DNA from: Lates calcarifer
Taxonomy: Eukaryota > Chordata > Actinopteri > Centropomidae
Direction of reading: 5' to 3'
DNA length: 64,000 nt
NCBI RefSeq assembly: GCF_001640805.2
Contig: NC_066845.1
Location: 23,252,307 to 23,316,306 of the forward strand
Part shown: piece by piece, positions 37,401 to 50,200 of the stretch
Layout: every line of letters begins with the position of its first letter
Numbering within the stretch: the first letter of the stretch is position 1
Translations under genes and position numbers: made by a program
The notes under the pieces: model-generated
The model's input: only the letters and a program-made list of their open reading frames with translations
What the model was told of the DNA's origin: nothing
Database searches by the model: none

Positions 37401-40400
37401 CCTTGAATAATTGATGCACAAAATATGCTGACAGATTCTAGGACTGTAATATAATTTATTTTTACCACTCAACAACTTGAGATCCCACTTTTGACACTGG
37501 CACATGGTCACACAAGCTGTAAGCATTATCTACAGTAATGTACCTCAACTTCTATGGCATACTGCAAGTTGTATTTATGTTGCATTTAAGTGGCAAAGAA
37601 GCTAGTGACAGTGGCTCTTCTTGCACTAAATTAACCACAGCATTAAACACCTCAAAGATGTTTGATTAACTGGTACTGAAGAGGACAGGCTCTCAGGGCT
37701 CAAGGAGGATGATCAGTGTTGGAGCTATACAACTGAGAATTTCAGGCATCTGCTAAGGACATCCCAGGGATAACTTGCTATACAGGTGTACAGACCATAG
37801 ATTGTTAATAGTATTTTACTTAACTCTCTACCATTCAAACTGTACTTTGCCTGTGTACATATAATCTGTACATCCTGACTAGGGAGCATATTTCTTTATT
37901 GTATGAAAATGCACTTATATGACAATGAAGTAATTGAGCCCTTAAAAACAAGCAAATAAGATAAAAAATAATAATAAAAGCACTTCTTCCACGTCCTACC
38001 TTGAAATTGCCTTTGGCCATGTGCTGCACCACCCAGATGCGGTGGGACCAGGCATTGTAGTTGCTGGGATAGCGGCAGGCAGCATCAGAGCACACCTTCA
38101 TCTCTTGGTGGAGTGTCCTGGCCAGATGGTCACTAAGTTGCTGGCTCCTCTCTCCATCAGCCTGCTCTGCTTCCCCCTGCTGCTGTTGCTGCTTCCTGCT
38201 GCGGCCCACAACAGAGAACTGACGCAGGATCTGCTGGAGCACCCAGCGCCTGCCGAGAGATGTCAGCTAATAAGTTATGTTACTCCATGAACCTGGCCTA
38301 CAGTTACTGCTAAACCAAATAGACAAATAATGGATGAATAAAAGACTATTCATGTTGGTATCTTAAAGTCAAAGAGACTACTTTGTAGGGATGGGCATTT
38401 TAATTACTTTTTGAAGTCGATTAATCAACCAATTTAAGTTGATTACTCATGATGTCATAATTAACACTTGCCCTCCACTCAAACCAAAATAATATATTGT
38501 GATGTTGAGTCATGTTTTTTGCACTGTAGTGTACAGATGCACTAACTTTACCTCCCAAGCTCCACTCATCAAGAACACACCTCCACTCATCAAGAACACA
38601 CCTCAGACTAGTTCTCAGCAGTGTGTCTGTCTCATCTGTGCTGAGAGTCTAAAGCACAGAACCCGAAATGTTCCAGTCACCGTCCATGTAACAGTGACTA
38701 AAAAATCCAACATGAGAGCTGTCCATGCATCAGTTGTTATTGCTACTTTCTTGGCTTCCATCAGATTCTTTTTCAGAGCTGTAGCTGCATATCGTCTGAA
38801 ATCATTTAAGTCACCAAAACTATTTGTTTGTTCCTGTCATTAGCTGTCACATGAGCGTTGTTTCAAGTCACGTCACTCTCATTTTATATAACGTTATAAC
38901 TCTAATCGTAAACCAGATTAGGATTTTAGTCATCAGACATCTGGATCTTCAGTAATCAGAGAAATGAGCTGAGCAAACAGCCACTCTCAATGTCCCGTGT
39001 CCATGTCACGGAGAAACATAGATTTTTTTTATATGAAACTGCTTAATTCAATGAGGCCTTGGCAGATAATTCAACTAGCAGTAAAAACCTCCTGAACAAT
39101 GAACACTTAAGGAATCCTAACCTAAAAAGAAGCTGCAAAACAACGTGAGCTAAAGTTAGCGGCTGCTTGGTTAACAGCCCACACTCAGCAGAAACAGAAC
39201 CATAAACATTAGTTCCGCATCTTTCCTCCCACCTCCACCCAATTCAGAATTTGTCAAATAAAAATTAGTCGATTCTTAAAAACAGATGCTGACTATGTTT
39301 GCAGTGTCGATTAACTGACTCATTGATTATTCATGCACATCCCTAGTACCTTGTATTCTACATTACGAAGTGACACTGACTATCACAGGTGGCAAACAAA
39401 CAATATAAATAAATAAGTAAAATAAAAAGACAGAAAGAGAACAGGGTAACCCGCAGCTAAGTGTTACCGGTGTATCCACGTCTCTGGGCTCTTGGGGAAT
39501 TTGGTGAGGGCCAGCTTGCCCAGGTAGAGATCCTTCTCTGGGTTAAGAACTCCGCACTGCAGCAGCTCCTTCCTACAACAACAATCAGCCATACATTAGG
39601 CCACTTTCACATGGACATAAATCCTTTTTAACAGAGCAGCAGTGTTTGTGGGGGCATGTTTTACAAACAGTGGTTTGTAATACCCACAGACAGGATTTAA
39701 CAACTCTGGAAAGTTGTCATGGTGGCAGAGGTTTTATCTTTCGTCACAACATGCTCAAAGTCGACAGTAAAAATACAGCATTACAAAGTAATCCACCAAG
39801 AATGTGTTATTGGCCAACACAGCACCTTGTCGGATGTTCAGCCAAAATTGAACCAGATCTAATGCATTTCTTCACAAAGAGTGAATGTTGGTGTGAATGT
39901 GGCCTTACAACAGACCAACAGAGTATAGCCTTTGTCCATAGGGACAGGTTACATCCACAGCAGCTCTGGTTAAATTTAACAAAAGTAGTTAAATTTCGTT
40001 TGTACTGTATTCTGCAACTAAGCAACCAAATGCAGAGTGGACAATTCACCTCCTATTTACACTGGCACATTCTATGTGAATAGTCATGGGATATACGTTT
40101 TAAGCATGTTAGTATGGTTGGAGATGATTTCTGATACAACGCTAAAATGCTCAACTGGATGGAGATCAATTAAAAAACTGTTTTACAATGAAAATGTATT
40201 AGTGTGGGTGCGGCCTCAGTATAGCATTCTTAAGCCGCTGTGATGTGTTGAGCTGAGCTCAGCATTGAGTATTTTGTCTTCTTTTATGTTAAGATTTTGT
40301 GCACTTTCAAGGGCATAGACAATGCTGACATTCATAAGAACAAGTAGTTCTGTAGTTGTGTTGTCGCTGGCTGGTGTATCTGTACCTGACATTCCATGCA

Positions 40401-42179
40401 GTGGTGAAGTCCGGGTTAAGCAGCAATAATGTGCAGGTGATATCCACTAAAGCTGAGGGACACACAAACATGAACTGTTAGCTTCTTAATTTTAAGCAAA
40501 ACCATATTTGTAAACAAAACTTGGTTATTTGCTACTCTCAGGACCTAATTCATTAATCTGTCCCCCATTCAGTTAACTAATAGAGGAAAAATGTGGCTAG
40601 GTCTGTCAGTATCTAATTAATCAAATTAAAGAGTAGAGGTCAGTCAATGTCAGCTAGTTACAGCCATTGATAACGATGATCAAAGTTAAATTTAATAAAT
40701 ACAAAATTTAAATAAAACTTGATTTCATCTTGGCTGAAGGACTTGGCCTGATAAACACAAAGAAAAAAAAAGTGTATGCACTTCAAATCAGCTGCATGAA
40801 AACGTGCCTTTTCCAGTCCCTGCATATATATATCCAGCATATCACTCATGCTGCAGCTGTGGGGCTAAAGAAGGAAATAAAACTGGTTCCAATACTCTTT
40901 GTGCAGACATGTTCTAGTCTAGAATCAGACAAGACATACATGTCATAATTAATACACTATCTCTGAATAAAACTCTTTCAACTCTAAACTCTAGAAATTA
41001 TTTAGTTGAGGCAGGTGTTGAGTGAGTTCAGGTACCTTCCCTGTCCAGCCAGTGTTTGCGCTGGCGGTAGAGCAGCAGCTTATTGTGGACATATGGCAGC
41101 AGAAACTTGACACACCAGCTCTCAACACCCAGCTTGTTCTCCACCAACACAATGGGACTGCGGTTATAGCGGGCCTCTGGACATGGGATCACACCAATCT
41201 CATCACTGGAAGAGAAGACAGAGAGAATGAGGGCTGAGGGTAGTTTTCACCTGCTGGAACATGGAAGAATCTCTGTCAACACATCATGTAGTTTCCTTGG
41301 GAGATCAAGTCACAAAACTTGTGGCTTCTTTGGCTAAAACTTATATTGTTCTTAAGGTCCTTTGTTCTCCAAAGCTTTAAATGGGCTCTTAAAGACCAAT
41401 GTTTTGATCAACAACCAAAGGTCTCACCATGTTTCTCTCAAGGTTGTTATCCTTGCCTAACATCAGTGCATGGCCATTTAAAGCCACTTATTAACAATGG
41501 CTTTCTCGCCCTGGTCTCCACAGATCATCCCTCACAGCTTACATTTCTGCTCCATTTGACATTTACATTACAAAGAGTAAATAACGTTAGTTTGTGAGAG
41601 CACGGAGCTGTCATTTGCTAAACCTGACAAACTGACGAAGCCTCATAACACGGGAGCATAGCAGCTACCAAAGTTCCAAATGAAAGGAAAGAAGAAGTGA
41701 ATTCGTTATTTAATTACTTAAGCTGAACTTAAATGAGCTAACGATACTAGCAAATGCAGACTGTGGCAGAGTTTTGACAGTCGCCTTATCACGTCAAAGG
41801 GTTACCGATTTAACTACACAAAGTAACACAATATATATCGTTACTTAGCAAACAGGAAACAATTTCCTCGGTGGTCTTTCGAAGAAACATTTTATCTAGC
41901 TATTTAAAACAGAACAAGTAGCTCAGCTAGCTGACTAAACTGATAACTTTGTCTGAACCGCTCTGATTCCAGGTGATAGTCCAAGCCCACACAGTTGAAT
42001 AGCTGGATCAAGCTGTTGTTTGGCTCGGAGGCTATTGGATGTGACAGCTACCGCTCCAGTCTGTCTGGTTTCCTCACAGTCAGCTACACTTACATGTTGG
42101 GATTTCTCTTGAAGGCATTAGTGATGTCTTTAACAACTCTCTGGACCAAGACGTCCACCTCCTCCTCCGACTCCGCCAT
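34443..42179 (-). CDS. ptar1: ptar1, protein prenyltransferase alpha-subunit repeat protein, complete, 7 exons
   Basis: PTAR1 is the alpha-type subunit reported for geranylgeranyltransferase type III, which prenylates Golgi/SNARE proteins such as YKT6 together with the RABGGTB beta subunit. Coding exons, 5' to 3': 42179-42094, 41205-41036, 40452-40386, 39572-39468, 38249-38000, 37238-36883 and 34827-34443 (stop TGA 34445-34443). All junctions are GT/AG, and the lengths 86, 170, 67, 105, 250, 356 and 385 sum to 1419 nt, giving 472 aa. PPTA-type helical repeats are visible: KSPETWIHRRW, YPSNYNAWSHRIW, HVSDHSGFHYRQF and FPGHETLWSHRRH. It starts MAESEEEVDVLVQRVVKDI, close to mammalian PTAR1. It is longer than the roughly 400-aa mammalian form because of a poly-Gln stretch in exon 5 and Ser/Thr/His-rich inserts in exon 6. 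It lies next to apba1, as in human. Confidence 0.95.
35400..36580. repeat. Interspersed element with agtaaatgtactt-type ends
   Basis: Phrases such as gcttgagtaaaagtcac and acaagtaaaagtcctgcatt on the left, and acttgagtaaatatacttcg and acattccaccactgc on the right, are typical of a very common fish non-autonomous DNA element. It carries the SINE at 35850 within it. The same phrase occurs at 55411-55432 beside the truncated TRIM. Confidence 0.55.
35850..36105 (+). repeat. Second copy of the tRNA-derived SINE, 5'-degraded
   Basis: Shares the body and tail of the copy at 8225 (gcaagatactgaaccccaga, gactagaaaagcgctatatg), but the head is eroded. It is inserted inside a larger repeat. Confidence 0.75.
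38386..39345. repeat. hAT-like MITE, copy 2, in ptar1 intron
   Basis: Bounded by TAGGGATGGGCA and TGCACATCCCTA in inverted orientation. The flanking 8-mers ctactttg and gtaccttg agree at six of eight positions, fitting an old 8-bp hAT target duplication. There is no coding capacity. It lies between ptar1 exons 4 and 5. Confidence 0.75.
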
Positions 42180-42548
42180 TTTTAGAACACCGTGTGACGT
42201 CACACGGACCAAGAACTTTTTCCGGGTAAAAAAAACCCAACAGTATGGAAGCCCGGAGGGCCATAGACACATATCGATGGCCAAAGAGCAAAACCTCCTA
42301 TCTGAAAAATGTACTTTTTTGAGAAAACTAAAAAAAACTTGCTATTTTCTTGTAGAATGCTTTTTGTTAAGGATAACCAATTCATAATACACTGTTTTTG
42401 GGCTATCTTACTATATTCTGTGTTATCAATACCAACTAAGTATTAGTGCCTTGCAAAGTGCAGATAGGAGGTTTTTCCTCAGTTTTTCCGTTTTTTTTTT
42501 TTTTTTTTTTTTGCCGTGGAGGCTCTTTAATGTAATGTTTTCGCCCAA

Positions 42549-42619
42549 TGTCAGCTGAGATAGGCTCCAGCTCCCCCGCAACCCTTAACGGATAAGCGGT
42601 ATAGATAATGAATGAATAA

Positions 42620-42620
<1 letters not shown>
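42549..42620 (+). repeat. SINE-like tail
   Basis: tcagctgagataggctccag, then ggataagcggtatagataat and gaatgaataa, running directly into a trinucleotide repeat. A poly-T tract precedes it at 42490-42512. Confidence 0.65.
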
Positions 42621-42621
<1 letters not shown>

Positions 42622-42673
<52 letters not shown>

Positions 42674-42755
42674 GTTGTTGTTGTTGTTGTTGTTGTTGTT
42701 ATTATTAGTAGTAGTAGTAGTAGTAGCAGTAGCAGCAGCAGTAGTAGTAGTAGTA
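42622..42755. repeat. Compound trinucleotide microsatellite
   Basis: ATT repeats turning into GTT, then AGT/AGC units, grown from the tail of a SINE-like element. Confidence 0.95.
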
Positions 42756-42779
42756 TCGAATTTAAATCAAATTTAAATT

Positions 42780-43855
42780 TTTAACATAACCCTATCCGTA
42801 CAGTGGCATTCGGCAACTGTTGTTCTTGTTCGTCCCTGCAATTGTGTTTGTTATGTTAAAATATGTTGTATGGTAGTTGTAGACTACCCTTTCCCCGTTC
42901 CCTCCATTTTAAACTAATGTTGGAAACGTTCCTTAGAGATCCTGCTCCACGTGGACATGACTACTCACATCATCTCCGCAGATTTGCTTGTAGCTAGTAT
43001 AACTAAACTATATGGTGTTCCTTTTGAAATCTGAAAATCTTGCCAAAAGGCTATTTAAAATTATCTACAGAATTATGTCATTCATCATTTGCTCCGCATA
43101 ATGCAACCTTGCAACCCTGTAAATCCAGCTTTGCAGTGTTCTCTGATGTGAAAATCCTTCATTCAAATGACTCACTCAAGACAAGTTGAAAATAAATCAG
43201 TACATGTGACACTGAGACAGAAGACTCCCTGATGTGATCTAACATTTTAAAGACATCTTGAAGAGATTAAGTGTTTTGTAAATGGAACAGCTTGACAGTC
43301 TCTCGTTGACTCCCCCACCTGAAACTCAGTAAAGCTTACAACTTCACTTTCAAACAACGTTACATAAGTGATGGAGAGCATCTGCGGAAAAAGTGTGTTA
43401 TCCTGATGTGGGGGAACTACAGTGGGGGAGTCTGCAGTTTACTGGCCAGAAATTGTGAAACTTATTAATTCAACCTGCTTCCTTCTACTGTTGTAAGCAA
43501 TGAAACGTGGTACAAAAATAGTTGATTGTCTTAAAGAGATTCTGGGAGTATTCTTTTCTGTGTTGAATGTTGGATTAATCAAGGAGAGGATTAGTGATGC
43601 AATCTACAAACATGGTGTTTTGTTACACACACATGGCCTCATCCACCAGTCTCTTTTTGTTATTCTGGTTAGTTATTGTTTTGTAATTTTTATTTGAACT
43701 TGCATGCCTATTTCAGCTTTGCTTCTAAGGTCCAGCTTGGTTTTTAAAGTGTTTTGCACTTGTGTCTAAGAATGAAGACCATATCTAATTCTAGTTCTCT
43801 GGTCCAGAGAAAACCTGTATGTCAATACTGACTACAATGTAAAACAGTGGTCCAG
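42780..43855. other. Intergenic upstream of ptar1, no feature
   Basis: No coding or RNA gene and no clear repeat was recognised between the compound trinucleotide repeat and the SINE at 43856. Confidence 0.5.
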
Positions 43856-44065
43856 GGCGCACTAATGGCTGAATGGTTAGGGCGCATACCACATGGGCCT
43901 CAGTGCCCTGAGCAGCTGGATCCTGCTTTGACTCCTGATCCGGTCTGACCCTTGCTGCATGTCATTCACTCTCTCTCCCCGTTTCCTGTCTATCTTTTCT
44001 GTCCTATCTAATAAAGGCTAAAAGCCCAAAAACAATAATTACAAATAATAAAATAAAAATAAAAA
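43856..44065 (+). repeat. tRNA-derived SINE of a different family
   Basis: aatggctgaatggttagggc, gcctcagtgccctgagcag, ttgctgcatgtcattcactc and ctatctaataaaggctaaaa match a fish SINE with an AATAAA-containing tail and an A-rich end. Confidence 0.7.
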
Positions 44066-45439
44066 ACAGTGTCTATATTTATGGTCTCAAGAGGCCAAAT
44101 CTTACAGAGTAACTCCTCTAAATCATCTAAAAGCATTATTACACTGACTTCAATAGGTTGAAAGGGTCAAGTTGCACTGCTGGCCCTGCTTTTACTTCCA
44201 TCTAGTGGTTACCCAGTGCAATACAGCACTGATGGGCCAACACGGATTAAAGCAACACCATTACATGACTTTTTCTGAGCAATGGCAACAGCAGCTTCTG
44301 CAGCTGCAAGTGCTAAGTACAGCATGGTGACGCATTAAACTCTGTTGGGCTCTGTTGGGAAACAGTGTACCCATACAAGCTGATAGCTCATGTACAGAAA
44401 ACAAAGCCTATGAATTGCTCAGGCAGCAAACACAAAATCATAATTTCAGTACAAACCAGAGGTGATGCAAGCGTAACCATAGCAAGAAGGAATTGGTCTG
44501 TTACCCAACATGTGAATATGTTCCACCACTTTTGGAAAAAGTTTGGGATCTGAATATTTGTCCTCCAGAAGACTCAGGACAGAAAACAGAGATAAGTATC
44601 CTTAAAAACAGACTAGCTTTTAACATATCAGAAAGATGGATGACCATCTCATAGGTCACATGGGGACAAAAGGCAAATGGAAGTAAACAAGCAAAAAAAA
44701 ACTCAGAATGAGTATGAGTTCATTCTATCATAAAGATTCATCTTCGATTTATCTTTAACTGTTAAAATAATATAGAAAATAATATAAAAAGGACTGAAAT
44801 TATCACTTTTTTCATATTACTACTCCCGCTGACTCACACACAATATTACTATGGCAATACTATTTACAGTTGTATTTTATCAGTTATTAGGGTTTCTGTA
44901 ATTTCCAGTCATTTATTAATAGCACAAGAAACCATTTATTCCTTTGCTCAATTAACCACTTGTATTATGTTAAAGAAGAGTGAGATGTTCAAACCGATCA
45001 GTTTCATGTTCAGTACAGAGCTAGAGTGAGCATGTAGTCATCCTACCTTAGCATAAAGTATGAAAAAAGGAGATACATCAAGAATACATCCCACAACACC
45101 TATAAAGCAGACTTATTTCCACAGTAGTTTGTCAAACCTTGTACATATACAGACAAGTAAAAACAGCAATTTGCAGTTTTAGAGGGACATACATACAGAA
45201 GTGTTTCCCGATAAACAAGAGTTTCTTCTCATCCAGTACTTCTGTGTGACATATGCAGCTATAACAAGAGTTGGCAGCTACAGTCAGTGATCACAGGTTT
45301 TTTTTTTTTTTGTTTTGATCTCTACACAGGTACAACAGTTCCAGACTTGGCAAACTTACTGTGAAGTTAAGACTCTTCACGAAGCTTCACACAGTAACTG
45401 CACCTGGCTGTTGTTCACAATGACATATATAGTTGAAGC

Positions 45440-45680
45440 ACTTAACTCCCCATAATACCACAAACTGTTTTACATTTATTTGTGCATAATATGTTTATTA
45501 GTAAGTTTAAAAGATGTTGGTAGGTGTTTGTTTTTGGAAAGTCCAACTACTGTTGGACTTTGGAAAGAGCAAGACCAGCTGTTTCCCATATCATGAAGTA
45601 TTCTAAACTAGACTAACCACATCCTGAATCCAGCTCTGTACATAACACACAAACAGTGATATCCCTCTGACCATCTCAAT
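45440..45680. repeat. Interspersed repeat, copy B
   Basis: cacaaactgttttacattta, ttagtaagtttaaaagatgt, agaccagctgtttcccatat and ctagactaaccacatcctga align in order with copy A at 13130. Confidence 0.5.
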
Positions 45681-46448
45681 CCCTGAGTACAAATTAGCAT
45701 ATTTAATGAAATGTTATTTTTAGTCCTGGTAAGTAGCTACCGTTTAATTCCATCCAATAGTGTCATGTCGTAGGGTGTAATTAACACAGCAAGTGGTACA
45801 CTGCAAGCCCATTAGACTTTAGACTAATAAAAACTGGGTATGTATTTTACTTACTTTTGCATTGTTTTTTGAATGTAATGTTTGGGTATGTTCAGACAGT
45901 TTAGGTATTACCCTCCACCACATGCCTGATGTTGAGGAGAAACTATCATGGAAACTGTTGCAGAGCTTCCCCTCCAGCTGCCAGACTCTAGGGGACTCCT
46001 CCTTACACCGGAACTACAGCTGTGCTTAATTTGGGCCTGTTTCATTTAATAAAGTGCTCCAAGACAAATAGCTTGAATTACCCATTAGCATTTCACTACA
46101 GTAAGAAGGCAGTAAGTGTAACAAATCTGACAATCCTGATAGTGTAGTATAATTTTTCAACAGATGTGATGAGCAGAGAGAATGATGAGGAGATATATTG
46201 AATTAACCTCTGACAACTGAGCAATGCCGCAGATGAATAAAATGAAATGCTTGAAGTGGCTGTTTCCGCTCCGGCATGAAGATTTTTCCCATTTTCTGCT
46301 TAACCTGTTAAAGGCCTGATAGTATGTAACTGACTGACAGTTGAACTCTTTTATTAGTTTCCATGTTCTGTACAGTAGTTAATTTAATAAGTACATGATG
46401 ACCAGATGTTGACCAGATGTTAGCACTATAGGATGATTATCAGATGAT

Positions 46449-46483
46449 ATGTCTTATGACTACAATTCGTAGTCATAAGACAT
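46449..46483. repeat. Perfect 15-bp inverted repeat with 5-nt loop
   Basis: Left arm ATGTCTTATGACTAC (46449-46463) and right arm GTAGTCATAAGACAT (46469-46483), loop aattc. No surrounding element is recognised. Confidence 0.95.
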
Positions 46484-47074
46484 GGAACATGATCAATATA
46501 TAAAACGATATATCTGAAGTACTACATTAAGAATTCTGCCTCCTAATGATTTTTACTTTTGACACTTTTTAGCGCATTTTGTGTCTGTGCTTCTGTACAT
46601 TAATAAAAATGTGAATACATGCATTTGCTGCTACTGTTAAGATATGTGAATATGTCCTCCACCACTGCCTCTAAGATTGTCATTCATACGAGCATGAACA
46701 GAGTGGCACAAATGAGTGAAAACCATCATTTTATGTGTGGAATACAGTTTACCCTTTGTTAACAAATATTCTTTGTACTTTATTACTGGTAAACTGTTAT
46801 ACAAAGTCAAACAAAGTGCTGTATACTAGTATACCAAATAACTTGGTTACAAAAGGCAAACTTACAGCTCCAAAAACTCAAAACATTATCCATCAGCTGA
46901 ACATATAACACTTCTTTTGTCAGTGTTTATGAACTGTCTCTGTGCAAATGAACTTAATAAAATTAAAATGGAATAAAGATCACACAGAGAGACATCCTGT
47001 AATCACATAGAGTGATGACTGGGAGCAACTGTAAACCATAAACCAAAAAAATAAAATTGATTGAATTGAATGAA

Positions 47075-47080
47075 TTTATT
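47075..47080 (-). terminator. Poly(A) signal of recombinase-like gene
   Basis: AATAAA on the minus strand about 146 nt after the TAG stop at 47226, a normal 3' UTR distance. Confidence 0.5.
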
Positions 47081-47225
47081 GTCAGCCACTGTAATGGATG
47101 GGAATGCTAACAATGCTGCATAAGAGATGGAGACTGCTCAGAAAATGAAAGGGAGGGAGAGAGTAAGAAAATAGAGGAGCGAAAAGTTGCTCAACAAAGG
47201 TTTTGCCATCAATAAACTATCACAT

Positions 47226-50200
47226 CTACAACTGCTGAAAATGTCCGACACTCTGCTGTGTTTCCTCTTGTCCTGGTGTGTCATGGTTTGTGGATGAAGC
47301 CTGGGAAGTGCCACTTTGTCTTTTCAAGGCAGTGATCCTGTTTCTGACGTAGTCCTTTACACCTTTCCACGAACGGGTTCTCAGTGCTTTCGGCTCAGCC
47401 TCAAGACACTGAATGCAGTCGTTTTTCTGAGGCACTTTGTGTCCTTGAATGAAACGCATCATGTGTCTTTCAACAGCGCGAACCTCTGCTTCCTCCCATT
47501 TATGTTTGCCCTTGTACTGAGACCCTGTGGGGGGGGCAGAAAGGAATGAACTTCTGTCATCACTGAAACAACCCTGTCGTTACAGCCATATTCTGTATTG
47601 CTGTCCATTTTTGGACTAAGATTCAGACTACAAACAAAGACAAGACAAAGACTGCTAACCCAAAAATCATATCTATCTTCTATTGAAACAATACAGACAA
47701 TTAAATCCAGGCAGTAGATAAAGACTTAAGTATAATTATAATCATGAAACATTAGTTGAGAAAGACTAATATCATAAGATAAGGCAATCAGGAGTATATC
47801 TTTGCTGTTTCCTTTTCCCCTGACTTGCCTTCTCCTCTAACAAATGTTTCTACAAGTGTTCATTACTGTGAAGAGGGAAATCTCTGGACAACTAAAAAGA
47901 AAAAGATAGAAAGATTGTTGATGATTGCCATTACTACCTCTGTTGCCGGAGTTGACAGATTTTGGAGGTGCAGTTATGTAGACGCCTGTTGTTACTCCAT
48001 GTGTTTGTTGATGATAGAAATCTGTTGGTTCATAGCATGCACCCGAGTGCTCAGTGTGATCCCATGTTGCAGTTTGTTGTCCTATTTCAGGCTGTAATGT
48101 CGCTGTATTGAAGAAAAAAAACAGAAAGTCTTCTTTTACACATCTACCTATAAACAAGTTACTCAGTGGTCTCTTGTTTTCACCCACGTCTGTGTAACAG
48201 TAACATTTAGCCTCAATTTACTCTCAAATAACAAGGTCCCTCTGCAGGAATCCTATCCATAATGTTGTCAGACACTTAAAATAACAGTGAGCCTTTTAGT
48301 GAACATTCTTTGACATGAACAATTGGCCACTGGATTACACTGCAGCAGCTGTTTATGGTGGCTGGGTGTACTGTTCTTATTCAAAACTGTACCAAGTCCA
48401 TAGGTTTTTTTACACCCAAAATTAAGAGTTAAGAACTTGAAGACTTGTGAATTGCATGAAAACTGAAAATTATTACCTTCAGTGTCCATTTCGACATCGT
48501 CCAGCTGCACGTCGCTACTCTGCCGCAGAGTTCGGACTTGATTATTGGGGCCTAAAATTCGGTCGGCCTCATCTTCATCCAGGTTCATCAGCTGCAGCAT
48601 TGTTGCATAATGCATCCGGATCTTTCTCGATGTCAGTGCTTCAGGGTTTTTTGCTCCACATTCTCTGACAAATTGTTGGATGCACTCTGACCCTCTGTAG
48701 GCAGACAGCGCACTTGGTCGGCCAAAGAGAAAGGGGTTCTTACTGGGGACTCCGCACGTCTCGCGAATCTTTACGAGAAGCTCCAAAGCGGACACAAACG
48801 AGGGTTTTAGTATGACAGGGACCATTCTCCCACAGTTCCCTCGTATGTCAAGTCTAGGGAAGAACCCACACAAGGTTCTTTCCAAATCTGAGATGGATTC
48901 GTCCATGTAATCGAGCACGTTCGACTTTTGCAGTGACATGAAAGTTGTTAACTGAATCGCTGATACCTGTCCAGGTCTTCTTCTGTTGAAAATGATTGTC
49001 CGAGCAAGTATTACCTTGGCCAGAGCGGCATAGTTTTCTGTAGAGGGGTTTTCTTCGAGTTTTTTCGCAGCAAGAACATGAACATTCTCCAGGTAGAAAT
49101 TAAGGCGCTTTACATCTTGAGCAAATGGCACCTTCTTTTCTGTGGTCAATTTTGTTTCTCTGAGAGTTGTTAATGCACCTGAAGAAATTAGCATATTCCA
49201 TTTCTTCTGGTACACAGAGAGGAAGTTTCGCGCAGACTCTGCCCTGCTTGTATCACCAGCCTTCATTGCGTTATCCTCAACAATGTTACAGGCCTTCTGT
49301 AGATGGTAGCCAAGCTTGAGGGCAAGTGAAGGACAGTTGTATGTTTTGTTTTCTGGGTCGTAGCCTGCCAGGACTTTCACCGCAGACACCACATGTCTGA
49401 AGCTTGAGGGGTAGAAGAAGTCCTCCAGGTTCTTCAGAGGGGTTAATTTTTGAGCTTCGATCACAAGTCTTGCTATCTGACGAAGGTTTTGTCTTATATA
49501 ATCGTGCTTCTTCACATCAGATCCGTGCTGATTATACATTTGCTCACCAAACTGCAAGATGACCTTGTCCTCCATGACAGTTTGTGTTACATCGTCGTAT
49601 ATCATCTCGCACAAAACGCTTCTAAAACCATCACTGACGCCAAGATCTCCTACAGTTTCAAGCGCGCACCGTGATGCAATTCGCTTTCTTCCAAACTGTG
49701 AATCATTTTCATTCCTCTCTTTCTCTGGGCACAGTCTCATGTGTCTGTACAAAGCTTTCTTCAGATAAAGACCTCGACAATACAGACAGTGAAGAAAGTC
49801 TTTGGCTTGTCCAGTTTGTTTTGGTCTTTTTCGGACAACAAGTTGTCCCTTCCCTGTCCTCAGAACATCTTTATTGTGTGCAAAGTTTCCTTGATTTATT
49901 AGTTTGTTCCATATCTTTTGTCTTTCTTTGGAATATACGGGATACTGAAATGCAACTGCAACCTCTGCTTTGTCACTGTGAACTGTCTCAAAATGCCGTG
50001 CCATTTTGGCTAGTGGCTTAGAGCAAAACAAACAGTAATTCCTCTTGTCGTAAACACGATGTGCTTTCGAATTTAAAGTTGGCAACACTACAGCTTCAGA
50101 GGACTTCTCATGATTAGTTGCACATGACGTTTTTGGATGGTCGACATCTTTGTCCTTACTCAGAGAACCTCCTGATTTAGTCTTTTTTTTCTCTTGGAGA

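Larger units (their letters stand above)
44066..47074. other. Intergenic, no supported gene
   Basis: Holds repeat copy B (45440-45680), a 10-bp hairpin at 45538-45561, a tandem gaccagatgtt at 46400-46420 and the 15-bp hairpin at 46449. Otherwise nothing was recognised. Confidence 0.5.

Noticed and set aside
39646..40083. 145-codon plus-strand frame
   Set aside because: It lies in a ptar1 intron on the opposite strand, with no family signal.
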